Positions 43,275 to 55,767 of a stretch of DNA of 64,000 nt are shown here, one piece after another; position 1 is the stretch's first letter, and the number at the start of each line of letters is the position of its first letter. The position numbers and the translations under genes were made by a program. The stretch spans positions 24,145,642 to 24,209,641 of the forward strand of contig CM019715.1 in the NCBI GenBank assembly GCA_009760885.1. The letters are read 5' to 3'. This DNA comes from Achatina immaculata (Eukaryota > Mollusca > Gastropoda > Stylommatophora > Achatinidae). Below the pieces are notes generated by a model. It made no database searches, was not told the DNA's origin, and saw nothing but the letters and a program-made list of their open reading frames with translations.

Positions 43275-44927
43275 TCGATATATAAATAGTTTAGGATATA
43301 TATATGAACTTGTGTGTGTATGACTGTATGTGTGTGCGTATGTTAGAGCATTACGCTGGATCGCCTGGAGCAATTTCAACCAAACTTGCCACACATATGA
43401 CTTACAGTCTGGAAACTGAACCGTGTGCGTTAGATCATCCCTATGGCCCCTAAGAGGGCCTGGGTGGTTGGGGTGGGATCGAAATCGAGCGATGCAAACA
43501 ATACCTCCACTGAACGACGGGAAGTAACTCCTGTGATATTTATGCCTGCTGTGGCTTGTCGGTCGTGACGGACAAAGTTTAGCGCGCACAAATCGATGAC
43601 GTTATATCTGCTGAGATGCCGAACCGTTGGCATTTATAACGAGAAACATTATACACGGAGCAGATTTCTGATTCAGGAAAGACACCCTACACCTCAGCGT
43701 GCATTTAGAAAATGCTCAGAGTGTTTATTTCATAACAGAGAGCGCCCATATAGTGGTTGATCAGCTACAAACTACATGGGGGGCCCCTACGGGTGAGGGT
43801 GGAATCTTCTAGAAAGTTGTGGATATGACTGCGGTCTTGGACTCATGATGTTCGAGAAACTTCCAACACCCAGCTGAATCTTAGATGATCGTATATAAGA
43901 TAAGCTAATTCGGCAAATCTTCTAGCTTATCATCTTTCAGGGAATGTGACAGTGTCATATCGCTCTTTTAGTTGATTGTCTCTGTTTTGCTTTAATTATA
44001 TTTGTAAAAATAAATTTTAACTTTGTTTTCTCCTTATGTTTATATTAACTTTTTATTGTATTCTATAGCAGATTTCATTGCTCTGTGACCGTGTGCCGTC
44101 TTCTTATTTTTTCAAATTAACTTTTCAAATTAGGGAGAGAGAGGGGGAGAGGGAGAGGGGAAGGAGAGGGAGAGATAGAGAAGGGGAGAGATATGGAGAG
44201 AGTGGGGGAGAGAGCGAAAAAGAGGTAGAGAGTGAGGTATAGAGAGATAGTGAGTGAGAGAGAGAAAGAGAGAGATAGGGACGGAGGGGGAGAGAGAAAT
44301 ATTTCAGATCACCATGCTTCTTCCACGGACAACTTTATGTTGCTTGCTCAAGGGAGAGAGAGAGAGAGGGAGAGAGAGATGAAGAGACGAGAGGGACAGA
44401 GAGGGACAGAGATAGAAAGGAAGAGAGAGAGGGACAGAGATAGATTTGAGATCACCATGTTTCTCCCACGGACAACTTTATGTTGCTTGCTCAAAGGAGA
44501 GAGAGAGGGGGATAGAAAGGAAGGGAGAAAGAGGGACAGAGAGAGGGACAGAGATAGGGACAGAGAAAGAGGGAGAGAGATAGATGTGAGATCGCCATGT
44601 TCCTCCCATGGGCAACTTTATGTTGCTTGCTCAAAGGTGGGTTCACCCAAGAATTTATTTATTCTTGCTCCTGGAGATGAAACTAAAAATATTGTGTATA
44701 ATCAAACCGTCTATAATATTTAGAACCATCTAGAAGTTTGTGGAAATGAACAGAACATTGTAGAACCTTCTAGAAGATTGTAGAACTGAATAGACCTCTG
44801 TAGAACTTCTAGAAGGCTGCGCAAAGGAATAGAACATTGTAGAACAGTCTGGGAAGGTTGTGGAAATGAATAGCACTTTCGTGATTTGGATAAATAAATA
44901 CCCGGACAACGGCGGGTAGTCAGCTAG
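43275..44927 (+). mobile_element. Candidate non-autonomous Helitron
   Basis: The 3' end has the expected Helitron layout. A perfect 6-bp-stem hairpin TACCCG-GACAACGG-CGGGTA (44,899-44,918) is followed 5 bases later by the terminal CTAG (44,924-44,927), and the next base is T. A possible 5' end is TCGATATATAAATAG at 43,275, preceded by A, so the insertion would sit between A and T as usual. The leader then reads GGATCGCCTGGAGCAATTTC and AACCAAACTTGCC, a block I associate with such elements. The interior encodes no Rep/helicase and contains GA-rich repeats. The 5' border is less sure than the 3' border. Confidence 0.58.
44130..44640. repeat. (GA)n-rich tandem repeat with three 50-bp anchors
   Basis: Long GAGA/GGGA purine tracts alternate with three copies of GATCACCATGTTTCTCCCAC plus GGACAACTTTATGTTGCTTG (about 44,307, 44,450, 44,590), a period of roughly 140 bp. 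The 163-codon forward frame across it is low-complexity Arg/Glu sequence and not a gene. Confidence 0.88.
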
Positions 44928-46559
44928 TGTTTTGAATAATCCTCGGTAGTCAGTGTGTCGTTGTATCGTACATGAATAATATTCTTCATGGCATATACAG
45001 TATCAGGCTGTTAAAATGCCAAGCAATAAAATTTTGATGGTGTTATACAAAATTGCGTGAAATAAAGTACAAAACTAGGTAAGCATTACCATCTGTCAAC
45101 TTCATATGCTCATCACGTACAATATATATGTATACTTTTTTATCATCACATATATATATATACTTTATCATCACGTACAGTATATATACGTTTTCATCAT
45201 GTATATATTCTTTTATCATTATGTATTTGTTCTTCATTTATCATGTATATATTCTTTTATCATGATTGCCTGTTCTTTTATCACACAGTAACTGAATTTT
45301 TAACTCAAGTAGCGATGAATCCAATAACATCTGGGGACATACATAAACCCGCTAGAACCATGATACTGTCGTTGTTGAGGGCAGGCCATGTGTTACTGGC
45401 TAGGTCTCAGCTTTGTGTTGTAGTTTTGTGTCAGACTGATGAGCTTGTTCACGTGGTGGGGCTCTACATCCCTCCAACCCTCCTGCGTGATGATGCCTTG
45501 TGAGAAGTTTATTTCATGCGTCTACTTCAAGTAGGCAACCCCACATAGCCTATTCATATTGCGACACCTTCTCTGTGTGTTAGCACAAAGTCGGTACAGA
45601 GAAAAAAATTTACTCTTCGGTAAAGCAGATGATCGAAGGAAAGAACTTTAATTTTACAAATTTGAAGAACAGACCAGGAAGGAAAACATAGCTGTCATGA
45701 AACTTCAGCCAAGGGAAATAACACGATATTACAATGCTTGTGATCAAGGGCAGTAATAAAAGTTCATGTCCAGGACAGTTGTTATTCTTACGATGTGTCC
45801 TAGTTGATGATGCAGTAGACTCTTCGTTAACCTAACCTCAAGCAAATGGTGGAATAAGAAATATATTTTTAAAAATTAAAATAACATCAATTTCTAAATG
45901 TAAGTTAAATGTAGTCTAACTTGGTGCGCCTAGGAGCGAGCTGACATTCGTTCAGTTTTCAAGAAAGCTGCATGCAAGTGTGCTAGTACGGCTTCATCTA
46001 CTGATGTACAGCAAAAACCATCCACATTCACTTCTCTTTCTTCTCTGAAAGAACCTACTACAATTTTGCCATACATACCTGTTGGTCCAGCACATGCACT
46101 GTCATCCTTACTAAATCATCTCTACTAATCAAACTCATACACAAGCAACCTAATTGAGTCGGGGTGATCGATGGGATCATAGCCAACAACCACACATCAC
46201 ATATACTTAAAACATAATCAATGCAGGGCACAATAACACGTGTACACACTTCAATATCAAGAACCAACCAGAATCACAACACCACACGATGACTTATCCC
46301 CAACTAACTGGAAAATATCTTTGCAACAACTTGTATACTAAATAGTGTTCACAGCCTAATTATAACATTTGTCAGTGTGTGCACTATCATATTATTGACG
46401 GCACCTGTATAATATTGATAAGTTAGGACTATTTTTCTTGATGACTGACGTAGAATTGTTCTTTGGTTCTCTGATCATAACACATCGATGATTCACATAC
46501 ATTACACTTCACTAAATCAGAGGAAGTCCGATGATGTTCTCTACAGAATTCATTTATTT
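44928..46559. other. Unannotated; AT-rich imperfect repeats at 45,110-45,265
   Basis: TTTTATCATCA, CGTACA.TATATAT and CATGTATATATTCTTTTATC recur irregularly at 45,110-45,265. No gene is supported in the remainder. Confidence 0.5.
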
Positions 46560-46890
46560 GTCTTATTTCTCTCTCGTGTCTTCTCTGGTGTGTGTTCTCC
46601 TCTTCTTCTCTTGTCTGGACCGGTATCATTTCACTGACTGTCCTTGTTCCTTCGTCTTCGGGGCTCCCTTCTGTCTCTTCTTCTTCCTCGTTCCTTAATA
46701 TTTGGTTCTCCTCTTCTTTCTTCGTCGTTCTGTTCCCTGTTTTTATTGTCTGTTCTTCCGTCTTTGTGCTCCCTCCTCTGTCTCTTCTTCTTCGTCGTCC
46801 TTCCTACTACTTGGTTCCTCCTCTTTCTTCGTCTTTTCCCCTTCTTTCTTCGTTCTTCTGTTCCCCCTCGTACTTCTCCGTTCACCTTTT
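46560..46890. repeat. Pyrimidine-rich low-complexity tract
   Basis: Degenerate TTCTTCGTC/TCCTC repeats about 330 bp long. The minus strand reads as an Arg/Glu/Lys-rich frame (46,631-46,885) and the plus strand as Ser/Leu/Phe-rich frames. All are composition artefacts. Confidence 0.75.
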
Positions 46891-46918
46891 TATCTTCAAG
46901 TGCAGCTTGATGGATTAA

Positions 46919-47054
46919 CCAATAAGTATTTTAGCTCCACCCTTCAGATGTCCATTGGTTCCCATGCGCGTTCTGATTGTCCGTCATTCAAACTCCCCCG
47001 CTGCATATATGTCGTAAGTAGTCCAATAGGCCACGCCTCTAAATATTTAATTGG
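46919..47054 (+). promoter_or_regulatory. Cluster of four CCAAT boxes
   Basis: CCAAT at 46,919 and 47,023 and the reverse ATTGG at 46,954 and 47,050 fall within 136 bp, close to a CCACGCC box. A TATAAAA at 47,125 is nearby but overlaps what looks like transposon coding sequence. The cluster resembles an NF-Y-bound promoter or LTR U3 region, with no proven transcript. Confidence 0.3.
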
Positions 47055-47130
47055 TCAGCTGGCCAAGTTGGTCACTCCTATATTTAAACTCACTACCCGA
47101 TCTGTGTACGTGGTCACATAGTGGTATAAA

Positions 47131-48002
47131 ATGCCTAAACACAGACATACCAGCATCAAATATAGGAACTTTAACATCTTTAACGTGGAATTATTTTTAA
47201 CTGGTCTAAAAGCTTCGCCTTTTACATACGTTTTCCAGTTATGCAAATCCAGATGAGGCTATCGAATATTGGATCAAGATATTTCGAAATGTTTTTGACA
47301 AGCACGTCCCCACTGAAGAAATGAGAGTAAAATACATAACAAAATCCCCGTGGATAACTCCTGATATATTGCAACTCATGAGGAAACGGGATGAAGCTCA
47401 CAAAAGCAGAAATGTCAGTAGCTATCGTTCACTTAGGAATAAGGTGCAGTACTTAATTAGGCTGGAAAAGAAAAATTACTTCAGAAATTTAGTGAAAGAC
47501 AAAACTGATAGTAAATCAATTTGGAAAGTGATTAATACTCTTGTAAATAAAAGGAAACAATCTGACCCACAAACACTTAATGGTGAACATACTTGCACTA
47601 ACTTCAGTGAACATTTTAGGGAATAAATTAGTATTCTAAAATCTTCATTACCGACCCCTAATTGCGACCTGAGCGTGTTGAAAACTTTCAGCGACAGTAA
47701 ATGTGTAAAGCTAAAACAACTAAATATTCCTTTCCTCACAGTCGGTGAGGTTTATAACTACATCCGGTCCTTAAAGAACACTAACTCAGCAGGATGTGAT
47801 GACATTAGTAACAAGATACTACGCTACGCTGCACCAGTTATCACAGACACACTAACATACTTATACAATTTGTGCATTGACAAACATTATTTCCCTGACG
47901 CTTTTCAACTCGCCAAAGTTTTTCCTCTTTTTAAATCTGAACAGACTAGTGACCTCTCATATAGACCCATATCCATTCTGACATCACTATCTAAACCTCT
48001 TG
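47131..48002 (+). pseudogene. Non-LTR retrotransposon ORF fragment: endonuclease end to RT fingers, truncated
   Basis: Reads PKHRHTSIKYRNFNIFNVEL and, after a frameshift near 47,237, NPDEAIEYW, PWITPDILQLMRKRDEAHK and KNYFRNLV (47,321-47,626). A single in-frame TAA follows, then LKNTNSAGCDDISNKILR, FPDAFQLAKVFPLFKS and YRPISILTSLSKPLE (47,675-48,002). This order (linker with PWIT..I..L...RD, then the PLFKSG..S.YRPISIL motif) is typical of CR1/Jockey-like reverse transcriptases. The chain is cut at SKPLE, exactly where the 4.19-kb array begins, so the catalytic palm is missing. Confidence 0.8.
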
Positions 48003-48164
48003 AAGGTTAGAACACCAGCAACAAGAAGAAACTTATAAGTTGAAACTGTACTCCACAAGAAGGTTCAATCAATCCAGTAGTCATATTTTTGTGTGTAGAT
48101 AGCGGTACGGCCAAACTGTTATAGTGGCTATAAATAGTCACAGTCAGGCACACATTCTGTTTCA
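48003..48164 (+). mobile_element. LTR 1, 5'-truncated (last 162 bp)
   Basis: Corresponds to the end of the full LTRs, starting at GAAGGTTAGAACACCAGCAA and ending CTGTTTCA. The first 623 bp of the LTR are missing. Confidence 0.82.
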
Positions 48165-51100
48165 CTGGTGCCGTGACCAGCGCTTTCTTTCACGGTCTAT
48201 CACAAAGTGTTTTAGTTGTTGCTCGTGGGCTGCTGGTTTCATGCACGGCTCATACTTCTAATTGTGAAGTCATGGCAAGTCTCCAGGTTGTAGTATTTTT
48301 GTCTCCAGTTGTGTAGTACACACAACGTTTTGTCTATTGTTACCATGCCCTAGATTACGATTGTCGATCGATGACCTGTTTACCTTGGCCTCGTTTTCGG
48401 CTTTCAAACATGGTAGACTCTGTTTTGGTCAACAGCAAATATGTTGTAGAGTAAGGATAGCTAGCTTAGGTGTTGGAAGCTGACTGCAGATAGATTAGGA
48501 GTTGATAGGTTTGTAGTTAGTTAGGCAGTCAAGATTGGAGTTGGTTAGCTAGCTAGCGTTCGAATTTCGGTTGGTAGTTCTGTCAGCATTGGCTTCCCGA
48601 CATCTTCTGCCTGAGAAGAAAAGGAGTCTAGATTAGGACAGGGTTGAGTTGCATTGGCGTCCTTTTTCTTCCTTCGAATTGGCGTCAGGGGTGTGTTGGC
48701 GAGACTTGGTGGCGTCTACTCAAGGCGGCGACGATGTCCAGCTTGCTCAGAATCTTGGGGGGCACCTCTAGCTCCTGGCCCCTAGGCAGCATAGTGGATG
48801 AAGCCATACCAGTAGCTTGTATCCGGTCCAGTGAAGCTGATCCTGAACCAGTATCCTGCCAGGAACCAGTGCAGCTTGTACGGTACATTTCGCTGGTACT
48901 ATGTAGGAAGGGACAGGTAACAATTTGTAACTTAACTGTGACCTCTGAAATTTCAGCAAGAAGTCAAGCCAGATTGTGCAGACTGAACATTATTAATTAT
49001 AGCAAATAGTGAATGTTGGATTTATTTACTGTCATTCTCTTTGGAAGTTTGTTGGACAATTGAGTAGTTCTGATTCATCCAGTCGCCAGACATTCATACG
49101 AAGGGATATAGTAACTTTTTGGACTACCTTCACCTGTGGAAAAAATTTGTTTTTGGAAATGAACATTCTGTTGATTGGAAGTTGCCAGATATGCTTCTTC
49201 TGGATAGATTATCTAGAAATTTCAGGAACATTATTGTGTTTATACATTAGGGACAGTTATTTTGTTCTGCTGTGGAATTTTTCTGGATTGCAATTAATTA
49301 GCATTTAGTTTACCATTTTGTTGTGATTTTGCATTAGCAAGGATGATATGGATATTTGACATTAGTGTATGTGTCATTAATTTCAGTTTTTTACTCTGAT
49401 AGGTGCTAGAAAACTGAGGATTCTTAGTTAAAATTTTTCTGGAAGATTGCCATTTGCTGTTATAACTTATTTAACTAAAAAGTACAATAATTATTCTGGA
49501 CTGTATTAGGTGCCAGTATGGTTGGATTATTTTGAGTGGATTGGATAATGCTAATATTGTTTTTTTTTGTTTTGTTATAGATTATTGGTTCCATGTCTGA
49601 GTTTTTCCAGAAAGAGTCATGTTACTATGGAAGAGGTTAGGCTTTGTCATGCAGTGCATTGGAAATGTACCAGAAGCCCTGGAAGTATCATTGCTACATG
49701 TTGGAAGTCCCTGGGAGATTAAGGCTGCAGTTGGAGATTCTCTTAAGCATAATTTTTTATAGATTGTATAGTTCTTGTGCAGCAATTAGTGAATGTATTT
49801 TTTTTCTCTGTTTATTTTTTGTATAACGGATTTATTAGCAGTTAATTAGGATGGATGATAAATCATGTAGCCTTCAATAAGGTGACATTACTGATGATGA
49901 CTTATCAATAGCCAATTGTTATGGCATTTACCATGTTCAAATTGGTTATTTATCTTTGATGAGACAGCATTGCCTTGGATGTGACATTATTACCACGGAT
50001 GTGATGTTATGAGGAGATTACACAAACAGGTGTGGTTCTCTGATTGGGTACCTAGGCCGGAACATGGAGATTCCATGTGACCGAGCCTAAGGTAAAATTA
50101 CCAGAGGGGGTCTTTTTTGTAAGGACCTAGATATTACATTGTTTTGTTGCGCGTACATGTGGTACGTGGCACAGTCCCTTTGGGGATAAATAAAAGGTGG
50201 ATTAGCCTGGTACCAAAGTTTTGCCTGTTCTGCATATGTTAATGGATAATTACATATGTTAAGAATGGATGATTATATATGATACCTAAAGATTTGCCTA
50301 TTCTGCATATGTTTAATGGATGATTACATATGTTAAGAATGGATGATTATATATGATACCTAAAGATTTGCCTATTCTGCATATGTTTAATGGATGATTA
50401 CATATGTTAAGAATGGATGATTATATATGATACCAAAGTTTTGCCTGTTCAGCATATGTTTAATGGATATTTACATATGTTTACGAATGGATGATTAATA
50501 ATTGTAACCCAGATGAACCTATTCTGCGTATGTACAGCATATAGCTGCATTTGTCAGTGATAGCAGATTATATATGGTACCAGAGTTTACCTATTCTATG
50601 TATGTGTATTGAGGAGTCACACATAATAGAAATAGATGATTGTATATGAAGTGGACATGGGCTGAGTATAGCCGAAAGTCACACGAACAGTTTATGGGTA
50701 TAGTCAGAGTATGAAGTTCTATGTTGAGAGTCGATTATTATCTTTGAATTAGCCTGGAGTTATAATTTGGATAAGTAGATTGGTTTTTTGAAAGTTTTGA
50801 CAGGCAAAACTCTACTTTTTTGGGATGGGGGAATATTATAGCAGTACAGGCTAGGGGTTATACCCAGGATTGGTATTTAGGAAATAATTAATAGAATGAG
50901 TACCCTTGTTTGAGAGGTAGGTTGGTTGAGACCATTGAGCGGGGGTCTTGGGAAAAGCGTGCAGCATGGCGAAAACTGAGTGGGTAGGAATAGTATAAAT
51001 ATCACTCACGATTAGTCTAAAAGGAATGCCTTACTTGTTTTGTGTAGCAAGAGTCTTACTTGTTTTGTGTAGCAAGAGCCTTACTTGTTTTGTTGTAGGA

Positions 51101-51571
51101 AGAATTTTAGTAGTTTTGATGTAGATGGAATCTCGTTTAGGAAGAGTTTCTAGCAGTGGAAATTTGTTGGTAGTTGGAGGAATTAGGTTTCTTGATGGCT
51201 GAGGTTTTAGGTGGAATGTTGTGAGTATGATTTCATGTGTATAGGACTTATTGTAAGGCGGATTGCCTTTTACTCATTTTCCTGTTATGTCCATGTTGCG
51301 GACAGTCTCATGCGACAGATATAGGATGGGTTGTTATGGAGATTGCATATGTTATACTTTACTACTCATAGCGTTGAATATACACATAAGAGTAGGTAGT
51401 TATTTGAATATTGTACACCTTGGTACACTTTGTGGGTAGAATTAGGGTTGTGTTGGATAGTGATTAGTTTGATTAATTTTTTTTTTTGGAGAGTTTTCTG
51501 TAAAAGTTAGTAATTTTTGTTGGAGATATTTGATGGCTAAATATCTACCTTTAGGGGGTGGGGAGATATTC
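48165..51571 (+). mobile_element. Interior 1 of the LTR element (non-coding)
   Basis: 3.41 kb with no gag or pol motifs. The largest frame (48,644-49,009) has a possible true start at 48,734 (MSSLLRILGGTSSSWPLGSI). It is unchanged between units except for one upstream deletion in unit 3, and I cannot show it is translated. Sub-repeats: 74-bp units (GCCTATTCTGCATATGTTTA...) at about 50,213-50,515, and three 25-bp units (CTTACTTGTTTTGTGTAGCA...) at about 51,028-51,105. A purine-rich TTAGGGGGTGGGGAGATA just before the next LTR fits a polypurine tract. It resembles a large non-autonomous LTR element. Confidence 0.7.
48166..48178 (+). other. Putative tRNA primer-binding site
   Basis: TGGTGCCGTGACC lies one base after the LTR end in each unit (also 52,358, 56,554 and 60,751). 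It starts with the TGG required to pair with a tRNA CCA end. The tRNA species is not determined. Confidence 0.6.
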
Positions 51572-52356
51572 TGTAACAGAATAGCAATTCTGTTCAGAGA
51601 TTATTTGTGTAGTGCTAATAAATTGTGTTCGCGTAGACCACAACTCATGTCGTTAGGAAGGCCCGTGTGCAAAACGTCTTTAGAAAGGTCAGTGTGCAAA
51701 AAAAAAGCCGGTCGTTAGGCAGTCTTGGTGCGAATGTGTAACGGGATGGACGTGTTTGGGCGAACGAGAATGGGGTAGAGCGAGTCTTGTCGTTGTTAGA
51801 ATTAGTTTAGTTTGTTTTTTCTGTGTGGCTGCAGTCCTTGGTAAGCTTGTAAGTATGGTTTTTGGTATGAATAAATCATTGTAAGGTTTTCCTTGCCCAT
51901 GTGGCGTAGACATTTCACGCCGGGCATTTGTTACTGTGAATTTCTGTTCAGCCTGATGGCTACATTCCCATCATCATGATTTCACCCCTCATTTTGGTCC
52001 ATTAATAAATGTGTGTTGTCTGATGATAAACTACGCCAATTGGCTTTGTGGAAATTCTCATTGTTGACCAGTTTGTTTTGGTCGGAAGACTGCCAAGTTA
52101 TGTTTAAGTTGTTGTATTTGTACTATCTTTTGTGGAGTTGAAAGCCTGGGTGTCTTGTTGTATTTTCTCAGTGTATAATATAGAAAATTAGGTGAAGGTT
52201 AGAACACCAGCAACAAGAAGAAACTTATAAGTTGAAACTGTACTCCACAAGAAGGTTCAATCAATCCAGTAGTCATATTTTTGTGTGTAGATAGCGGTAC
52301 GGCCAAACTGTTATAGTGGCTATAAATAGTCACAGTCAGGCACACATTCTGTTTCA
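51572..52356 (+). mobile_element. LTR 2 (785 bp)
   Basis: Begins TGTAACAG and ends CTGTTTCA, a 7-of-8 terminal inverted repeat with the canonical TG...CA. It is preceded by a polypurine-like tract and followed by a TGG primer-site candidate. It contains AATAAA at about 51,869 and 52,010 and TATAAATAG at 52,321, too close to the end to be the U3 promoter. The short frames 51,530-51,718 and 51,689-51,913 are shadows. Confidence 0.8.
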
Positions 52357-55300
52357 CTGGTGCCGTGACCAGCGCTTTCTTTCACGGTCTATCACAAAGT
52401 GTTTTAGTTGTTGCTCGTGGGCTGCTGGTTTCATGCACGGCTCATACTTCTAATTGTGAAGTCATGGCAAGTCTCCAGGTTGTAGTATTTTTGTCTCCAG
52501 TTGTGTAGTACACACAACGTTTTGTCTATTGTTACCATGCCCTAGATTACGATTGTCGATCGATGACCTGTTTACCTTGGCCTCGTTTTCGGCTTTCAAA
52601 CATGGTAGACTCTGTTTTGGTCAACAGCAAATATGTTGTAGAGTAAGGATAGCTAGCTTAGGTGTTGGAAGCTGACTGCAGATAGATTAGGAGTTGATAG
52701 GTTTGTAGTTAGTTAGGCAGTCAAGATTGGAGTTGGTTAGCTAGCTAGCGTTCGAATTTCGGTTGGTAGTTCTGTCAGCATTGGCTTCCCGACATCTTCT
52801 GCCTGAGAAGAAAAGGAGTCTAGATTAGGACAGGGTTGAGTTGCATTGGCGTCCTTTTTCTTCCTTCGAATTGGCGTCAGGGGTGTGTTGGCGAGACTTG
52901 GTGGCGTCTACTCAAGGCGGCGACGATGTCCAGCTTGCTCAGAATCTTGGGGGGCACCTCTAGCTCCTGGCCCCTAGGCAGCATAGTGGATGAAGCCATA
53001 CCAGTAGCTTGTATCCGGTCCAGTGAAGCTGATCCTGAACCAGTATCCTGCCAGGAACCAGTGCAGCTTGTACGGTACATTTCGCTGGTACTATGTAGGA
53101 AGGGACAGGTAACAATTTGTAACTTAACTGTGACCTCTGAAATTTCAGCAAGAAGTCAAGCCAGATTGTGCAGACTGAACATTATTAATTATAGCAAATA
53201 GTGAATGTTGGATTTATTTACTGTCATTCTCTTTGGAAGTTTGTTGGACAATTGAGTAGTTCTGATTCATCCAGTCGCCAGACATTCATACGAAGGGATA
53301 TAGTAACTTTTTGGACTACCTTCACCTGTGGAAAAAATTTGTTTTTGGAAATGAACATTCTGTTGATTGGAAGTTGCCAGATATGCTTCTTCTGGATAGA
53401 TTATCTAGAAATTTCAGGAACATTATTGTGTTTATACATTAGGGACAGTTATTTTGTTCTGCTGTGGAATTTTTCTGGATTGCAATTAATTAGCATTTAG
53501 TTTACCATTTTGTTGTGATTTTGCATTAGCAAGGATGATATGGATATTTGACATTAGTGTATGTGTCATTAATTTCAGCTTTTTACTCTGATAGGTGCTA
53601 GAAAACTGAATATTCTTAGTTAAAATTTTTCTGGAAGATTGCCATTTGCTGTTATAACTTACTTAACTAAAAAGTACAATAATTATTCTGGACTGTATTA
53701 GGTGCCAGTATGGTTGGATTATTTTGAGTGGATTGGATAATGCTAATATTGTTTTTTTTTGTTTTGTTATAGATTATTGGTTCCATGTCTGAGTCTTTCC
53801 AGAAAGAGTCATGTTACTATGGAAGAGGTTAGGCTTTGTCATGCAGTGCATTGGAAATGTACCAGAAGCCCTGGAAGTATCATTGCTACATGTTGGAAGT
53901 CCCTGGGAGATTAAGGCTGCAGTTGGAGATTCTCTTAAGCATAATTTTTTATAGATTGTATAGTTCTTGTGCAGCAATTAGTGAATGTATTTTTTTTTCT
54001 CTGTTTATTTTTTGTATAACGGATTTATTAGCAGTTAATTAGGATGGATGATAAATCATGTAGCCTTCAATAAGGTGACATTACTGATGATGACTTATCA
54101 ATAGCCAATTGTTATGGCATTTACCATGTTCAAATTGGTTATTTATCTTTGATGAGACAGCATTGCCTTGGATGTGACATTATTACCACGGATGTGATGT
54201 TATGAGGAGATTACACAAACAGGTGTGGTTCTCTGATTGGGTACCTAGGCCGGAACATGGAGATTCCATGTGACCGAGCCTAAGGTAAAATTACCAGAGG
54301 GGGTCTCTTTTTTTTTGTAAGGACCTAGATATTACATTGTTTTGTTGCGCGTACATGTGGTACGTGGCACAGTCCCTTTGGGGATAAATAAAAGGTGGAT
54401 TAGCCTGGTACCAAAGTTTTGCCTGTTCTGCATATGTTAATGGATAATTACATATGTTAAGAATGGATGATTATATATGATACCTAAAGATTTGCCTATT
54501 CTGCATATGTTTAATGGATGATTACATATGTTAAGAATGGATGATTATATATGATACCTAAAGATTTGCCTATTCTGCATATGTTTAATGGATGATTACA
54601 TATGTTAAGAATGGATGATTATATGATACCAAAGTTTTGCCTGTTCAGCATATGTTTAATGGATATTTACATATGTTTACGAATGGATGATTAATAATTG
54701 TAACCCAGATGAACCTATTCTGCGTATGTACAGCATATAGCTGCATTTGTCAGTGATAGCAGATTATATATGGTACCAGAGTTTACCTATTCTATGTATG
54801 TGTATTGAGGAATCACACATAATAGAAATAGATGATTGTATATGAAGTGGACATGGGCTGAGTATAGCCGAAAGTCACACGAACAGTTTATGGGTATGGT
54901 CAGAGTATGATGTTCTATGTTGAGAGTCGATTATTATCTTTGAATTAGCCTGGAGTTATAATTTAGATAAGTAATTTGGTTTTTTGAAAGTTTTGACAGG
55001 CAAAACTCTACTTTTTGGGATGGGGGAATAATATAGCAGTACAGGCCAGGGATTATACCCAGGATTGGTATTTAGGAAATAATTAATAGAATGAGTACCC
55101 TTGTTTGAGAGGTAGGTTGGTTGAGACCATTGAGCGGGGGTCTTGGGAAAAGCGTGCAGCATGGCGAAAACTGAGTGGGTAGGAATAGTATAAATATCAC
55201 TCACGATTAGTCTAAAGAGGAATGCCTTACTTGTTTTGTGTAGCAAGAGTCTTACTTGTTTTGTGTAGCAAGAGCCTTACTTGTTTTGTTGTAGGAAGAA

Positions 55301-55767
55301 TTTTAGTAGTTTTGATGTAGATGGAATCTCGTTTAGGAAGAGTTTCTAGCAGTGGAAATTTGTTGGTAGTTGGAGGAATTAGGTTTCTTGATGGCTGAGG
55401 TTTTAGGTGGAATGTTGTGAGTATGATTTCATGTGTATAGGACTTATTGTAAGGCGGATTGCCTTTTACTCATTTTCCTGTTATGTCCATGTTGCGGACA
55501 GTCTCATGCGACAGATATAGGATGGGTTGTTATGGAGATTGCATATGTTATACTTTACTACTCATAGCGTTGAATATACACATAAGAGTAGGTAGTTATT
55601 TGAATATTGTACACCTTGGTACACTTTGTGGGTAGAATTAGGGTTGTGTTGGATAGTGATTAGTTTGATTAATTTTTTTTTTTGGAGAGTTTTCTGTAAA
55701 AGTTAGTAATTTTTGTTGGAGATATTTGATGGCTAAATATCTACCTTTAGGGGGTGGGGAGATATTC
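52357..55767 (+). mobile_element. Interior 2 of the LTR element
   Basis: As interior 1. Local differences cluster at 54,800-55,060 (for example GATATGGTC to GATGTTC-type changes, ATTTAGATAAGTAATTTGG, ACAGGCCAGGGATTA), where units 1, 3 and 4 agree with one another. Confidence 0.7.

Noticed and set aside
44232..44723. Arg/Glu-rich 163-codon protein
   Set aside because: It is the translation of a GA-rich tandem repeat, with no conservation signal.
46631..46885. Basic nuclear-type protein on the minus strand
   Set aside because: Low-complexity translation of a pyrimidine-rich tract; similar open frames occur on the other strand.
46919..47131. CCAAT cluster plus TATAAAA read as a full promoter for a plus-strand gene
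   Set aside because: TATAAAA overlaps the start of the non-LTR ORF fragment and no host gene follows. Only the CCAAT cluster is kept, at low confidence.
52321..52329. TATAAATAG as the U3 promoter of the LTR
   Set aside because: It lies only about 35 bp before the LTR end and after both AATAAA signals, so it cannot set a normal R/U5 arrangement.
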